64,000 bases of DNA from Tindallia californiensis (GCF_900107405.1 NZ_FNPV01000001.1:248001-312000), one strand, 5' to 3'; shown: positions 48,338-58,454, numbered from the stretch's first letter. Numbers and translations are program-made. The notes: generated by a model from the sequence alone, not told the origin.

Positions 48338-49363
48338 CTATTTACTTTTTAATATATCATTCATCATTTTGCTGACCTGTCCCAGCACCGATATTACCCG
48401 ATCATAATCCATTCTAGTCGGTCCAATAACGCTTAACTGTCCTACAGCATGCTGGTCCAGGCTATACGTAGTGGTTACAATGCTACATTCTCTAGCTTCC
48501 TGCAGTTTATTCTCACTGCCTATCGATACGTTGAACTTGCTAGTATCCTGACGTGAAATTAACTCGCTTATTGTTTTTCGTTCTTCCATTAGATTCAAAA
48601 AAGATCTCGCTTTAGCCAGGTCATTAAACTCGGGAAAATTGAAGATGTTTGTTGTTCCACTAAGGTATAGCGCCACATCACTAACCTGTTCCAACGTCTT
48701 AAACATCTCCGGCAGCAACGCATAAACCGTATGGTGGAATTTAGCAAGTTCTTTTTTAAGGTTTTCCGCCATTTTTGATTCGATATCTTCCAGTGTCGAA
48801 CCAACGAACTCCTCATTCAGAAAGTTTGATATCCTCTCCAAGTCTTCCTGCTTCATATCGGAGGGAATCTTAAAAATTGGATTCTGGATAAGGCCTGTAT
48901 TGGTGATGAAAATTGCCAACATCATTTCATCATTCAATCGTGCTAACTGAATTTGCTTTAGTCGGCTTTTCTTCACTTGAGGTGCCAGCACAATGGATGT
49001 GTATTGAGTAAACTCCGATAATACTCTGGAGGTATATTCCAGTAATTGCTCCAGCTCGCCATATTTTTTTAGGATATCACTCTTTATCTTAACTCTATTT
49101 TTGTTTGCCTCTCTGCGAATTTCCATTAGTTTGTCTACATAGAGACGATACCCTTTATCAGAAGGGATTCGCCCTGCCGAAGTATGAGGTTGCTGGATGT
49201 AGCCTAATTCTTCTAAGTCCGACATTTCATTTCGGATAGTTGCCGGGCTAACCCCTAGCTCATATCGACGCGAGAGACTTCTTGACCCTACTGGCTCTGC
49301 TGACTCAATATACTCCCTTATAATTGCTTCTAGTATTTTTAGTTTTCGATCAGATAAGGCCAT
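48338..49363 (-). CDS. hrcA: Heat-inducible transcription repressor HrcA
   Basis: 341 aa. The winged-helix N-terminus (LSDRKLKILEAIIREYIESA, PVGSRSLSRRYELGVSPATIR) recognises CIRCE. The C-terminal GAF-like part is typical. The ATG at 49363 has GAAGGTG 6 nt upstream. A CIRCE operator lies 17 bp upstream, so the gene is autoregulated. Confidence 0.96.
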   Translation of the reverse strand: MALSDRKLKILEAIIREYIESAEPVGSRSLSRRYELGVSPATIRNEMSDLEELGYIQQPHTSAGRIPSDKGYRLYVDKLMEIRREANKNRVKIKSDILKKYGELEQLLEYTSRVLSEFTQYTSIVLAPQVKKSRLKQIQLARLNDEMMLAIFITNTGLIQNPIFKIPSDMKQEDLERISNFLNEEFVGSTLEDIESKMAENLKKELAKFHHTVYALLPEMFKTLEQVSDVALYLSGTTNIFNFPEFNDLAKARSFLNLMEERKTISELISRQDTSKFNVSIGSENKLQEARECSIVTTTYSLDQHAVGQLSVIGPTRMDYDRVISVLGQVSKMMNDILKSK

Positions 49364-49380
49364 ATTTATCACCTTCGTTG

Positions 49381-49407
49381 TTAGCACTCTCTATTAGTGA
49401 GTGCTAA
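49381..49407. promoter_or_regulatory. CIRCE operator
   Basis: TTAGCACTC-N9-GAGTGCTAA, a perfect match to the HrcA binding site, between the hrcA promoter and its start. Confidence 0.97.
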
Positions 49408-49417
49408 TTCTTGATAT

Positions 49418-49446
49418 AAAAATACCACTTACGAATTTTTTTGTCA
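49418..49446 (-). promoter_or_regulatory. Sigma-A promoter of the hrcA-grpE-dnaK-dnaJ-prmA operon
   Basis: TTGACA, a 17-bp spacer and TATTTT on the minus strand, just upstream of CIRCE. Confidence 0.65.
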
Positions 49447-49486
49447 AGTGTCCTGCTGATTTTTTACTCTCTTTCTTTCAAATTCC

Positions 49487-50629
49487 TTATACAAAATACA
49501 AAAACACCTGATTTGCCAAATCGATCCCCAGATTTGTCAATTTGATGTTGTCTTTTTCAACTGCAATAAGTTTTTTATATGTCAATTCTTTAATTTCTTT
49601 TTCAAATATATCAAACAAAGATACTCCATGACGTTGATAAAAACAAGAGTTCGAAACCCCTTCCATCATTCTTAATCCTAAAAACATGGTTTCTTTCATG
49701 GCTTCTTCTTTGCTGATTTTTTGCTGTACGACTACAGGCAGGCCATCAGCATTGATGATTCTTTCATAATCGTAAAAGGTTTCTGTATTTCCATAGCGCA
49801 CACCATCAAGATATCCATGTGCAGCGATTCCTATCCCAAGATACTCTTCATTTTTCCAGTATGTGATGTTATGTTTACACTGACTGCCTTCTTGACAGTA
49901 GTTAGATATTTCGTAGTGATGATAACCCCTTTTTTTCATTTCATTCATTGCCACATGAAACATTTGCCATTCTACCTCTTCCTCTACAGGTCTGATCTTT
50001 TGCGTCTCTTTCATCGTATGCAAAGTTGTCCCTTCTTCATAAGTCAGTCCGTAGCAGGAAGTATGAGGAATTCCTAAATCCGCTATATAAGAAAGGCTAT
50101 GACTCCAATCCGTTATCGTTTGTCCCGGTATTCCAAAGATCAAATCCACATTAAGATTGAAGAAGCCTTCCTCTCTAGCGTTTGTCACCTGACGCGCAAA
50201 GATTTCCACATCATGTCTTCTTCCTAACTTCTTTAAGAGTGGTTCCTGGATTGCCTGTAATCCAAAGCTAATACGGTTTATCCCACTTTCTCTATAGTTG
50301 AATAGTTTTTCCCTGTCCAACTGTCCCGGATTGGCTTCTAAGGATATTTCTGCTTCAGGCAATACCGAAAAATCTCCGGTAATCCTCTTCATTATTTCTT
50401 TCATTTTTTTGCCAGGAATTAACGAAGGGGTTCCACCACCAAAAAAAATTGTTTTTATCTTTTTATCTGATATTACCTTTTGATACCGTTGTACTTCTTT
50501 GCTTAACAATTGTACATACTCATTGACTTGGCTTTCATTCCCTACTTCTGACACAAAGTCACAGTAGTGGCATTTTGAAGCACAAAATGGTACATGAATA
50601 TAAAGACTTATCGCTTGTTCTTGCTTCAT
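49487..50629 (-). CDS. hemW: Radical SAM heme chaperone HemW
   Basis: 380 aa. Cluster motif CASKCHYCDF (CxxxCxxC with the HemW Phe) and FFGGGTPSLIPG near the N-terminus. The HemN_C domain follows. It lacks the features of the coproporphyrinogen dehydrogenase HemN. CCGGGAGGG precedes the ATG. It follows lepA by 18 bp, as in Bacillus. Confidence 0.92.
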   Translation of the reverse strand: MKQEQAISLYIHVPFCASKCHYCDFVSEVGNESQVNEYVQLLSKEVQRYQKVISDKKIKTIFFGGGTPSLIPGKKMKEIMKRITGDFSVLPEAEISLEANPGQLDREKLFNYRESGINRISFGLQAIQEPLLKKLGRRHDVEIFARQVTNAREEGFFNLNVDLIFGIPGQTITDWSHSLSYIADLGIPHTSCYGLTYEEGTTLHTMKETQKIRPVEEEVEWQMFHVAMNEMKKRGYHHYEISNYCQEGSQCKHNITYWKNEEYLGIGIAAHGYLDGVRYGNTETFYDYERIINADGLPVVVQQKISKEEAMKETMFLGLRMMEGVSNSCFYQRHGVSLFDIFEKEIKELTYKKLIAVEKDNIKLTNLGIDLANQVFLYFV

Positions 50630-50647
50630 TATACCCTCCCGGCAGTC

Positions 50648-52456
50648 TTAAGAATCCAACTTCAAGACTGACATAAATGCTTTTTGCGGCACTTCTACAC
50701 TGCCGACCTGTCGCATTCTTTTCTTTCCTTCTTTTTGCTTTTCTAACAACTTGCGTTTTCGGCTAACATCGCCTCCATAGCACTTTGCCAGTACGTCTTT
50801 ACGAAGTGCCTTAATCGTTTCACGAGAAATGATTTTCTGTCCGATAGCAGCCTGTAAAGGTATGGCAAACTGATGGCGAGGAATTTCATTTTTCAGTTTT
50901 TCACACATTTGTTTTCCTCTTTCATAAGCCTTGCTTTCGTGCACGATGAAAGACAGTGCGTCTACCTGTTCACTATTAATTAAAATATCCAGCTTTACAA
51001 GCTTAGATTCTCTATACCCCAACATTTCATAATCCAGGGAACCAAATCCTCTGGTACGAGATTTTAGGGCATCAAAAAAGTCAAAGATTACTTCATTTAA
51101 TGGCAATTCATACTGAAGTGTTACTCGATTCTCGTCCAGGTAGTCCATGCTAGACATTGTTCCTCGTCTTTCCTGACACAACTCCATTACCGACCCAACA
51201 TAATCATTTAAAACCATGATGGATGCTTTAACAATCGGTTCCTCAATTTTGGCTATTTCCTGAGGTTTTGGCATATTGGCCGGGTTTTGGATAGAAAGCG
51301 TGCTACCGTCGGTTTTGTATACCTGGTAAATTACGCTGGGTGCGGTCGTTACAAGGTCCAGATCAAACTCTCTTTCTAGTCTCTCTTGAATAATCTCCAT
51401 ATGGAGCAATCCAAGAAATCCACAGCGAAATCCAAAGCCTAAGGCTGCAGAGGTTTCTGTTTCAAAAACCAATGCGGCATCATTTACCTGCAGTCTTTCC
51501 AATGCATCTCTTACATCTTCAAATTTTTCTCCTTCAGCAGGATAAATACCACAATAAACCATCGGAACAACTTTCCGATAACCAGGAAAAGGGTTCTCCG
51601 TTGGTCTTAGAGCATCTGTAATGGTATCCCCTACCCGACAGTTCCGGACGTCTTTTATGCTGGCGGCTACATAACCAACATCCCCTGCTTTTAATGTTTC
51701 CTGTTCTATGGGGCCAGGCGAAAAAAAACCTACTTCAGTGACTTCAAACTCCTTTTTTCCCGCCATCATTTTAATGCGCATCCCTTTTTTTATTTCTCCA
51801 TCCACCATACGGATATATCCAATAACGCCACGATAATTATCATAGACTGAGTCAAAGATCAGAGCTTTGGTTGATGCGGTTTCATCCCCTTCCGGAGCAG
51901 GAATTCGATTCACAACAGCTTCTAAGACATCTTCAATATTAGTTCCCTCTTTTGCCGAAATCAGTGGAATGCCTTCTGTATCAAGTCCGATAACATCTTC
52001 TATTTCTTTTTTTACTTCTTCTACCCGAGCACTGGGCAAATCAATTTTATTAATCACTGGAATGATTTCGAGATCCTGCTCGATAGCCAGATACACATTG
52101 GCTAAAGTTTGAGCTTCTATGCCCTGAGCTGCGTCCACAATAAGAATAGCTCCTTCGCAAGCCGCTAAACTGCGGGATACTTCATAGGTAAAATCAACAT
52201 GTCCTGGTGTATCTATTAAATTCAATCGATACTCTTGCCCATCCTTCGCTTTATAGTTTAGGCATATTGTTTGAAGCTTGATTGTAATTCCCCGTTCTCG
52301 TTCTAAATCCATATTATCCAACAGTTGTTCCTTCATATCCCGTTGACTCACTAATCCGGTATGTTCAATAAGGCGGTCAGCTAACGTTGACTTCCCATGA
52401 TCAATATGTGCTATAATACTAAAGTTCCTGGTTCTATTTTGTCGATTGGCAGACAA
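50648..52456 (-). CDS. lepA: Elongation factor 4 (LepA)
   Basis: 602 aa ribosomal GTPase. G1 [14 protein letters not shown]2 [10 protein letters not shown]3 [12 protein letters not shown]4 NKIDLP, and the LepA-specific C-terminal domain ([20 protein letters not shown]). Start TTG at 52456 with AAGGAGG 7 nt upstream. Confidence 0.97.
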   Translation of the reverse strand: MSANRQNRTRNFSIIAHIDHGKSTLADRLIEHTGLVSQRDMKEQLLDNMDLERERGITIKLQTICLNYKAKDGQEYRLNLIDTPGHVDFTYEVSRSLAACEGAILIVDAAQGIEAQTLANVYLAIEQDLEIIPVINKIDLPSARVEEVKKEIEDVIGLDTEGIPLISAKEGTNIEDVLEAVVNRIPAPEGDETASTKALIFDSVYDNYRGVIGYIRMVDGEIKKGMRIKMMAGKKEFEVTEVGFFSPGPIEQETLKAGDVGYVAASIKDVRNCRVGDTITDALRPTENPFPGYRKVVPMVYCGIYPAEGEKFEDVRDALERLQVNDAALVFETETSAALGFGFRCGFLGLLHMEIIQERLEREFDLDLVTTAPSVIYQVYKTDGSTLSIQNPANMPKPQEIAKIEEPIVKASIMVLNDYVGSVMELCQERRGTMSSMDYLDENRVTLQYELPLNEVIFDFFDALKSRTRGFGSLDYEMLGYRESKLVKLDILINSEQVDALSFIVHESKAYERGKQMCEKLKNEIPRHQFAIPLQAAIGQKIISRETIKALRKDVLAKCYGGDVSRKRKLLEKQKEGKKRMRQVGSVEVPQKAFMSVLKLDS

Positions 52457-52498
52457 GGAAATTCCTCCTTAAACAATAAAAGTCACTTTAACTAATTA

Positions 52499-52528
52499 AT
52501 TATATCACACAAATGTAATTTCTTACAA
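52499..52528 (-). promoter_or_regulatory. Sigma-A promoter of lepA-hemW
   Basis: TTGTAA (52523-52528), an 18-bp spacer and TATAAT (52499-52504). Confidence 0.65.
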
Positions 52529-52597
52529 TTGATTCTATTGGTTTTGACCTCGCTTCGATAATTAGATGTTGATTTCTTGTAGTTCTTTTGGTAATAT

Positions 52598-52603
52598 TAT
52601 AAT
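52598..52603 (+). promoter_or_regulatory. -10 box of rpsT
   Basis: TATAAT 29 bp before the TTG start of rpsT, with TTCTTG 18 bp upstream as a weak -35. Confidence 0.5.
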
Positions 52604-52632
52604 GTTAATGCAGGTATAAGGAGGTGAATCGA

Positions 52633-52899
52633 TTGGCCAATATTAAATCAGCGATGAAAAGAGTACGTGTGATTCAAAAGAAAACAGCGCGGAATAAAAT
52701 GATTAAATCTCAGCTCAAAACTGCTATTAAACGCTTTGAAGAAGCTATCGACAAAGAACAGTTTGATCTAGCAAAAGAAAAGCTCCAGTTTGTGGATAAA
52801 AAACTTAAGCAAGCTGCTTCCAAAAATGTTATTCACAAAAACAAGGCTTCCAAAAAGCTTTCTCGCTTAACCAAAAAGCTTCAAAGAACTGTTTCTTAA
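52633..52899 (+). CDS. rpsT: 30S ribosomal protein S20
   Basis: 88 aa, highly basic. ANIKSAMKRVRVIQKKTARNK and NKASKKLSRLTKKL are the family ends. The TTG at 52633 has GGAGG 8 nt upstream, which fixes the start. TTG-initiated rpsT is common. Divergent from lepA. In Bacillus, gpr and spoIIP lie between these two genes. Here they are absent. Confidence 0.96.
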   Translation: MANIKSAMKRVRVIQKKTARNKMIKSQLKTAIKRFEEAIDKEQFDLAKEKLQFVDKKLKQAASKNVIHKNKASKKLSRLTKKLQRTVS

Positions 52900-52926
52900 T
52901 TCAGCAGGTCTAACGCTCGATTTTCT

Positions 52927-52975
52927 TAAAAGACTGATATAGGAATTAGCACTATTCCTGGGTATCAGTCTTTTT
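52927..52975. terminator. Bidirectional terminator between rpsT and the NtrC-type gene
   Basis: A two-part stem (AAGACTGATA/TATCAGTCTT outside, AGGAAT/ATTCCT inside) with T-runs on both sides. It serves the convergent rpsT and response regulator genes. Confidence 0.85.
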
Positions 52976-52976
52976 G

Positions 52977-54347
52977 TTATGTGAACAGTTGTTTTTTCTC
53001 TTGATATTCCTTAATCTTATACCTTAAATTTCGCTCACTAATCCCCAGCACCTTAGAAGTCTTAGCCTTATTATTATTCATCACGCTAAGCGTTTCCAGA
53101 ATCACCATTTCTTCTATATCTTTTAGCTTAGTGCCTATCTTAATGGGTATTATGCGGGAATCTTTTGTGTAACTCCACTCTTTTTTATGCTTCCGAAGCA
53201 GTTCTTCCGGCAAATCTTTTGCCTGTATATAGTGATGATCCGTTAAGGCAATGGCTCGTTCAATAATATTCATCAGTTCTCTTACATTCCCTTTATAGTG
53301 GTGAGATTCAAGGATATTCAGTGCTTCAGCTGTTATTCCTTCAATTTTTTTATCGCTTGATTCTTTAATAAAGTGATCAATTAGCAGCGGTATATCTTCC
53401 TTGCGTTCGTTTAAGGAAGGAATTTTTATCGTCACTACGTTTAAGCGAAAGTACAGATCTTCACGAAAACATCCTTTTGCTACTTCTTTTTCGAGGTCTT
53501 TATTGGTTGCTGCAATAATTCTAACATCTACTTTTTTTCCCTGCTCTGCGCCTATAGGCTGAACTTCTTTTTCTTCCAAAACCCGTAGCAGTTTCACTTG
53601 TGTGTTCAGGTTCATTTCGCCTATTTCATCAAGAAACAAGGTTCCTTTATCGGCTATTTCAAATCTTCCTTTTTTTCGATATTCAGCACCGGTAAAGGAA
53701 CCTTTTTCATGTCCAAATAGTTCGCTTTCAATTAAGTTTTCCGGAATAGCTCCACAGTTAATTGCCTCAAAACGATTATTACATCGAACACCTTGAAAAT
53801 GAATTGCTTTTGCTACCATTTCTTTTCCTGTACCACTGTCACTCTGAATCAATACGTTGATATGGCTGTCTTTGATCTTATCCACTAAATGAAATACATT
53901 TTGCATCTTTTTCGATTTTCCAATAATGCCATGGACCCCATATTGTTTCAAGACTGCTTTTTCTAAAAAAGTAACTTTTTCATTCAATTTTTTATAGTCA
54001 ATCGCTTTCTTTACCATAAATCGTATTTTATCCATATCTAAGGGTTTCATTACATAATCATAAGCCCCTGCCTTCATCGCATCAATAGAGGATTGGATCG
54101 ATCCATGGGCTGTCATCATGATGACGATGGATTCTTTTTGAATCTCTTTAATATTAATAAGCAGGTCAATGCCATCAATGTCCCCAAACTTCAAATCCAG
54201 CAATATCACATCCATAGATTGTTCTTTTAATATGATTTCTACATCAAATATATTAGTTGCCGTTTGTACTTGATATTCATCTTCAAAATAAAACTTAAGA
54301 GAGTTGCATATTGACGCTTCATCATCAATAATTAAAACTTTTCTCAA
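52977..54347 (-). CDS. NtrC-family sigma-54-dependent response regulator
   Basis: About 456 aa. The receiver has DDE and the phospho-acceptor in [14 protein letters not shown]. The AAA+ domain has Walker A DSGTGKE and the sigma-54 contact loop GSFTGA (canonical GAFTGA with A to S). Walker B is [12 protein letters not shown] Fis-type HTH is at the end ([20 protein letters not shown]). Start choices are GTG 54356, GTG 54350 or TTG 54347. Spacing to AGAGG favours the TTG. It lies right after the sensor kinase gene. The sigma-54 promoter at 59549-59564 is its likely target. Confidence 0.92.
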   Translation of the reverse strand: MRKVLIIDDEASICNSLKFYFEDEYQVQTATNIFDVEIILKEQSMDVILLDLKFGDIDGIDLLINIKEIQKESIVIMMTAHGSIQSSIDAMKAGAYDYVMKPLDMDKIRFMVKKAIDYKKLNEKVTFLEKAVLKQYGVHGIIGKSKKMQNVFHLVDKIKDSHINVLIQSDSGTGKEMVAKAIHFQGVRCNNRFEAINCGAIPENLIESELFGHEKGSFTGAEYRKKGRFEIADKGTLFLDEIGEMNLNTQVKLLRVLEEKEVQPIGAEQGKKVDVRIIAATNKDLEKEVAKGCFREDLYFRLNVVTIKIPSLNERKEDIPLLIDHFIKESSDKKIEGITAEALNILESHHYKGNVRELMNIIERAIALTDHHYIQAKDLPEELLRKHKKEWSYTKDSRIIPIKIGTKLKDIEEMVILETLSVMNNNKAKTSKVLGISERNLRYKIKEYQEKKQLFT

Positions 54348-54360
54348 CACTACCACCTCT

Positions 54361-56334
54361 TTACTGTTTTTCTTCCATTTTAGTTAATTGGAATGTGATC
54401 ATAAAGGTTGTCCCTTCTTTATTTGAACTTTGAACGGAAATGTCGCCATTGTTTTCTTTAACAAACTGATAGCATACTGCCAACCCAAGACCACTGCCTT
54501 GTTTTTTAGTCGTATAAAAGGGGTCAAAAATTTCACTTTGATCGTTAAAAGGAATTCCCGGACCATTGTCCGTTATCCTCACTATCCATTTGTCATTACT
54601 TTTGTCAAGTCTCACCATAATGCAAGGTTTTTCTGTATTTTCCAAGACCTGAACAGCATTCAAAAAAAGGTTTATAATAATTTGCCGAAACTGCGGTTCG
54701 TCTACTATTGCATAGATTCCATCTTCTATTTGCAGGTTAACATGAATGTCTTTTCGCTCTGCTTCCCCTGAATAAAACTGTACTACTTCTTTTAATATTT
54801 CACTTATGTGACAAAGATCCTTTTGAGGTTGTGATGGTTTTGCGTAAGTCAGCAAATTACTAATAATGTCATTTGCTCTTTTTACTTCTTTAGGAACATC
54901 CTCCACAATCATTCTTCTAAAATCTTCTTTGTGATATTTTTCAGGAATCAGTTCTACATAAGCTTTAATTGCTGTTAAGGGGTTTCTGATCTCATGAGCG
55001 ATATTAGCCGTCAAACGTCCAAGAGATTCCAGTTTATCTTTCACTTTCAACTGATCCTGCATTTGTTTTATTTCCGTAATGTTCTTGAATGTAATGGTTG
55101 CTCCATAAATGGTATGCTCGTCTATTTTTAACGGATTTATATTGTATTCATATATGAAGATCTCCTTTTTGCCTGGTACTTGGATTTCTTTGCCAATTTG
55201 CGGTATATGGTCATTAATAACGCTGTAATAATCGTTTTCATTAATAAGTCTGTTTATGGGAGTTTCCAGCACATTTTTCCCGATCAGCTCATGAGCTGAT
55301 TTTTTTAAGTAGGCTTCACATTTTTTGTTTGCATACATAATGATCCCGTTAATATCAACTGTCAACAACCCACTAAACACACTATTAAGAATTTGTTCTT
55401 TCTCATTTGATTCTTTCTTGAGTTCTATCGTCCGTCTCTCCACTTCTTTTTTCAGCAAGTCATTCCATTTATAAAAAATAAATGTTATCAATAAAGATAC
55501 GAAAAAAATAAGGCCTGTTATGGTTAAGAATTTCGACGAATACTCCACAGAGGAACTGATAGGATGTCCAAACCATTTTGTATAAATCGTATCATAGGTC
55601 CCTTTCTCTTTTATCCTTAAAAGTCCTTCATTAAAAACGTCAAGAAATTCAGCATGTTGACTAACCGTTGCCAATGCATATTTTTCTGGATTGATTTCTT
55701 CCCCGACGATTTTAATATCTTCTTGGTACCCTTCTCGCTGAACACTGTACTTTCCCGTTAATCGGTTCCCCAGATAGGCATCAACATCTCCCTCATAAAG
55801 TTTTCGCAATGCATCTTGTTGGTTTTCCGTCTTAACCAGTTCAACACCTGCCACCTCTTTTAATAGATCGATGGAAATATCATTTCTTTGAACAGCGACT
55901 TTTTTATTTTTCAGATCCATCAGATCTACTATATACATATTATCAGCGGCAACAAAAATAGATTGCGATGATTCTAAATAAGCTTTTGAAAAAAGGTAGT
56001 GACGTTGCCTTTCTTCAGAATATTTCATCCCTTGAATCGCATGGATACCACCTGTTTCAAGTTCCATAATCACTTGATACCAAGGCATCGGTTTAACATC
56101 AACTTCCAATCCCATTTCTAAGGCAATGGCTTTGATTAAATCTACATTAAAACCTCTGTACAATCCGTTTTCATCTACAAATTCAAAGGGCGGAAAGTAA
56201 TTATCTCCACCTATAATAATAATTTGTTCCGGAGAATAAACCTCATCCTTATAAAGTGGACGTGCACTTATGTCTATTAAAAACAAATTGACCATAATGG
56301 CCATTATCATTATCCCTTGTATTATTCGTTTCAT
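54361..56334 (-). CDS. Sensor histidine kinase with periplasmic-binding-protein (Venus flytrap) and PAS domains
   Basis: 657 aa. A signal or first helix precedes an SBP_bac_3-type sensor domain (about 30-260: YFPPFEFVDENGLYRGFNVD, GDVDAYLGNR). A membrane helix (about 270-290), a coiled coil, a PAS domain (ILNSVFSGLLTVDINGIIMY) and a HisKA domain with His447 (AHEIRNPLTAIKAY) follow. The HATPase region shows NLFLNAVQVL, DNGPGIPF and GSGLGLAVC. It has the layout of NtrB/AtoS-like kinases fused to a solute sensor. The ligand is probably the substrate of the adjacent TRAP transporter (inference). Confidence 0.93.
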   Translation of the reverse strand: MKRIIQGIMIMAIMVNLFLIDISARPLYKDEVYSPEQIIIIGGDNYFPPFEFVDENGLYRGFNVDLIKAIALEMGLEVDVKPMPWYQVIMELETGGIHAIQGMKYSEERQRHYLFSKAYLESSQSIFVAADNMYIVDLMDLKNKKVAVQRNDISIDLLKEVAGVELVKTENQQDALRKLYEGDVDAYLGNRLTGKYSVQREGYQEDIKIVGEEINPEKYALATVSQHAEFLDVFNEGLLRIKEKGTYDTIYTKWFGHPISSSVEYSSKFLTITGLIFFVSLLITFIFYKWNDLLKKEVERRTIELKKESNEKEQILNSVFSGLLTVDINGIIMYANKKCEAYLKKSAHELIGKNVLETPINRLINENDYYSVINDHIPQIGKEIQVPGKKEIFIYEYNINPLKIDEHTIYGATITFKNITEIKQMQDQLKVKDKLESLGRLTANIAHEIRNPLTAIKAYVELIPEKYHKEDFRRMIVEDVPKEVKRANDIISNLLTYAKPSQPQKDLCHISEILKEVVQFYSGEAERKDIHVNLQIEDGIYAIVDEPQFRQIIINLFLNAVQVLENTEKPCIMVRLDKSNDKWIVRITDNGPGIPFNDQSEIFDPFYTTKKQGSGLGLAVCYQFVKENNGDISVQSSNKEGTTFMITFQLTKMEEKQ

Positions 56335-56371
56335 CGTTTCACCACAAATCTTTTAATAGTAAGAATCATTG

Positions 56372-56385
56372 ATTATGATCATAAT
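56372..56385. promoter_or_regulatory. 14-bp palindrome upstream of the sensor kinase
   Basis: ATTATGATCATAAT, a perfect dyad 37 bp before the kinase start. It could be an operator. It lies between the kinase gene and the large hairpin. Confidence 0.4.
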
Positions 56386-56439
56386 GCATAAATAGCAATG
56401 GTGCAAGTCGCTATTAACTCGCACCATTGCTATTTATGC
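56386..56439 (-). other. Large hairpin (19-bp perfect inverted repeat) after the TRAP permease stop
   Basis: Arms at 56386-56404 and 56421-56439 are perfectly complementary over 19 bp, with a 16-nt loop. The structure begins 2 bp beyond the permease stop codon. No U-tract follows, so it looks like an mRNA 3' stabiliser or a weak terminator. Confidence 0.75.
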
Positions 56440-56441
56440 TA

Positions 56442-58388
56442 TTAAGATGTCACCACTTGCTCATGCTTTTTTCGAATACTTTTTGTATGGTAATAGTTAC
56501 TGGCAATAAAAGCTACTGTTAACCCAATTCCTATACTATCTGTCAGTATTTTAGGCTGTATCAACAGCACCGCCGCAGCTCCCGCAAAAATTCTTTCATA
56601 TAGCCTTAGTGTTGAAAATAAATAGTTTTCGGCGGCGGCACCAAGGCAATAAATCCCAACCAATCCTGTAAACACGACAATAAACAGTCTCCACACCACA
56701 ACGTTTTGCAACAGTAAAATCGGTGAGTAGACAAACATAAACGGTATCATAATACCAGCAAAAGCGAGTTTGAACCCTGTAAAAGCAACATCTATCGGAT
56801 TAGCCCCTGCAATGCCACCAGCCGTATAGGACGTTAGGGCTACAGGCGGTATGATCGCCGACAGTGTTCCATAATAAAAAGCAAAGTAGTGAGCTGCCAG
56901 CGGCTCAACACCCATTCTAACCAAAGCCGGAGCGGCAATACTAGCCGTAATAATATAACAAGCTGTTGCTGGCAGACCCATTCCTAAAAAAATGGAGGCT
57001 ATCATCACCAAGATGAGCGCAAGCCATAAATGCCCTCCTGAGAAGGCCATGATATTATATGCGATGACCTGCCCTAGCCCAGTCATCGCCACTACTCCGA
57101 CTACAAATCCAACTACCGCACAGGCGATCCCTACAGATACGGCTGTTTTTGCACCGTCTTCCATAGCTTCGATAAATCGTGTAAGGTTTAATCTTGAAGA
57201 TTTTCGCAAGCTACTGACAAAAATAACCGCAATCATTCCAAAAAAGGCTGAATACAGCGGTGTTAACCCTCGTAATAGTAAAATAATAATGATAATAATG
57301 GGAATGATCAAGTGTCCCTGATATTTCATCACTTCTTTAAGATTCGGTAGCTTTTTTTCATCCAATCCTTGAAGTCCCATTTTTTGAGCCCTTAAATCAA
57401 TGATTCTAAAAATAGCAATATAGTAAAAAAGGGCCGGGATAAGTCCTGCTTTCATTACTTCAATATATGGTATTCCAAGAAAAGATGCCATAATAAAAGA
57501 AGCAGCACCCATAATCGGTGGCATCAGAATTCCGCCAGTGGATGCAGCAGCTTCGACTGCACCTGCAAAACGAGGCGAATAGCCGACTTCTTTCATCAAT
57601 GGTATCGTAAAGCTTCCCGTTGTCGCAACATTAGCTTGAGCGCTACCACTAATAGTTCCCATTAGTCCGCTAGCCATTACTGAAACATGTGCCGGGCCAC
57701 CTCTTAAACGACCTGCCAATGCCAATGCAAAATCGTTGAAAAATTTTGCTGTATTTGTTTTTGCTAAAAAAGATCCAAAGAGAATAAACATAAACACGTA
57801 AGATGAAGACACCATTAATGTTGTTCCAAAAATGCCTTCACTAGTCATATACATTCGAGTAAGGATTCTTTGCCAGGAAAACCCTTGATGTCCAAGCATC
57901 CCCGAAAAAACATATCCAAACTTTGCATAAAATAGAAAACAGGCGGAAATAATCGGCAGTAAAATCCCTACAGATCTTCTTGAAGCTTCAAGAATAAGAA
58001 GAATTGCTAGTACCGCAAAAAAGTAATCCGTATTATTGGCGATTAATGATCGATCGACAAGGCTATCATAGAAAAAGTAAATATAAAGTCCTACCGATAG
58101 TCCAAGAAAACTTAAAATCCAGTCCAGAACACTTGGGTTTATTTTAGATGATTTTTTTGTCGCCGGATACATTAAAAACGCAAGACCCAGCATCATCCCT
58201 AAATGCAGTGCATTTCGTTTGATTGCAATCATCAAACTAAAGCTATTCATCCAAACATGCGTAAAAGAGGTTATCACCGCCAGAATCGTAATGATCAGCG
58301 CCACTCTTCCGGCAAATTTTCGTTGTACAGCTCCTCCAGCAACTTCCTGAATGTCTTCAACTTTTTTCTTGCGAAATAGGTTCAGCAT
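56442..58388 (-). CDS. TRAP transporter permease, fused 4TM/12TM (DctQM-type)
   Basis: About 648 aa with many hydrophobic helices. The small (DctQ-like) and large (DctM-like) membrane parts are one polypeptide, as usual in TAXI-type TRAP systems. Landmarks of the large subunit are GGPAHVSVMASGLMGTISGSAQ and FLGMGLPATACYIITAS, with a second conserved block AGGIAGANPIDVAFTG. Substrate is unknown. It is driven by a Na+ or H+ gradient in the family. The ATG at 58388 has GAGGAG 7 nt upstream. Operon with the TAXI gene. Confidence 0.92.
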   Translation of the reverse strand: MLNLFRKKKVEDIQEVAGGAVQRKFAGRVALIITILAVITSFTHVWMNSFSLMIAIKRNALHLGMMLGLAFLMYPATKKSSKINPSVLDWILSFLGLSVGLYIYFFYDSLVDRSLIANNTDYFFAVLAILLILEASRRSVGILLPIISACFLFYAKFGYVFSGMLGHQGFSWQRILTRMYMTSEGIFGTTLMVSSSYVFMFILFGSFLAKTNTAKFFNDFALALAGRLRGGPAHVSVMASGLMGTISGSAQANVATTGSFTIPLMKEVGYSPRFAGAVEAAASTGGILMPPIMGAASFIMASFLGIPYIEVMKAGLIPALFYYIAIFRIIDLRAQKMGLQGLDEKKLPNLKEVMKYQGHLIIPIIIIIILLLRGLTPLYSAFFGMIAVIFVSSLRKSSRLNLTRFIEAMEDGAKTAVSVGIACAVVGFVVGVVAMTGLGQVIAYNIMAFSGGHLWLALILVMIASIFLGMGLPATACYIITASIAAPALVRMGVEPLAAHYFAFYYGTLSAIIPPVALTSYTAGGIAGANPIDVAFTGFKLAFAGIMIPFMFVYSPILLLQNVVVWRLFIVVFTGLVGIYCLGAAAENYLFSTLRLYERIFAGAAAVLLIQPKILTDSIGIGLTVAFIASNYYHTKSIRKKHEQVVTS

Positions 58389-58414
58389 ACGCATACTCCT
58401 CACTGAATTTATTC

Positions 58415-58454
58415 AAGAAAGTGTCCGAAAGCAAAAGCTTACGAACACTTTCTT
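58415..58454 (-). other. Hairpin between TAXI binding protein and permease
   Basis: A 13-bp stem (AAGAAAGTGT arms, one G-U) in the 73-bp gap, 7 bp after the TAXI stop, without a U-tract. It would protect the upstream mRNA, raising binding-protein output relative to the permease. Confidence 0.65.
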
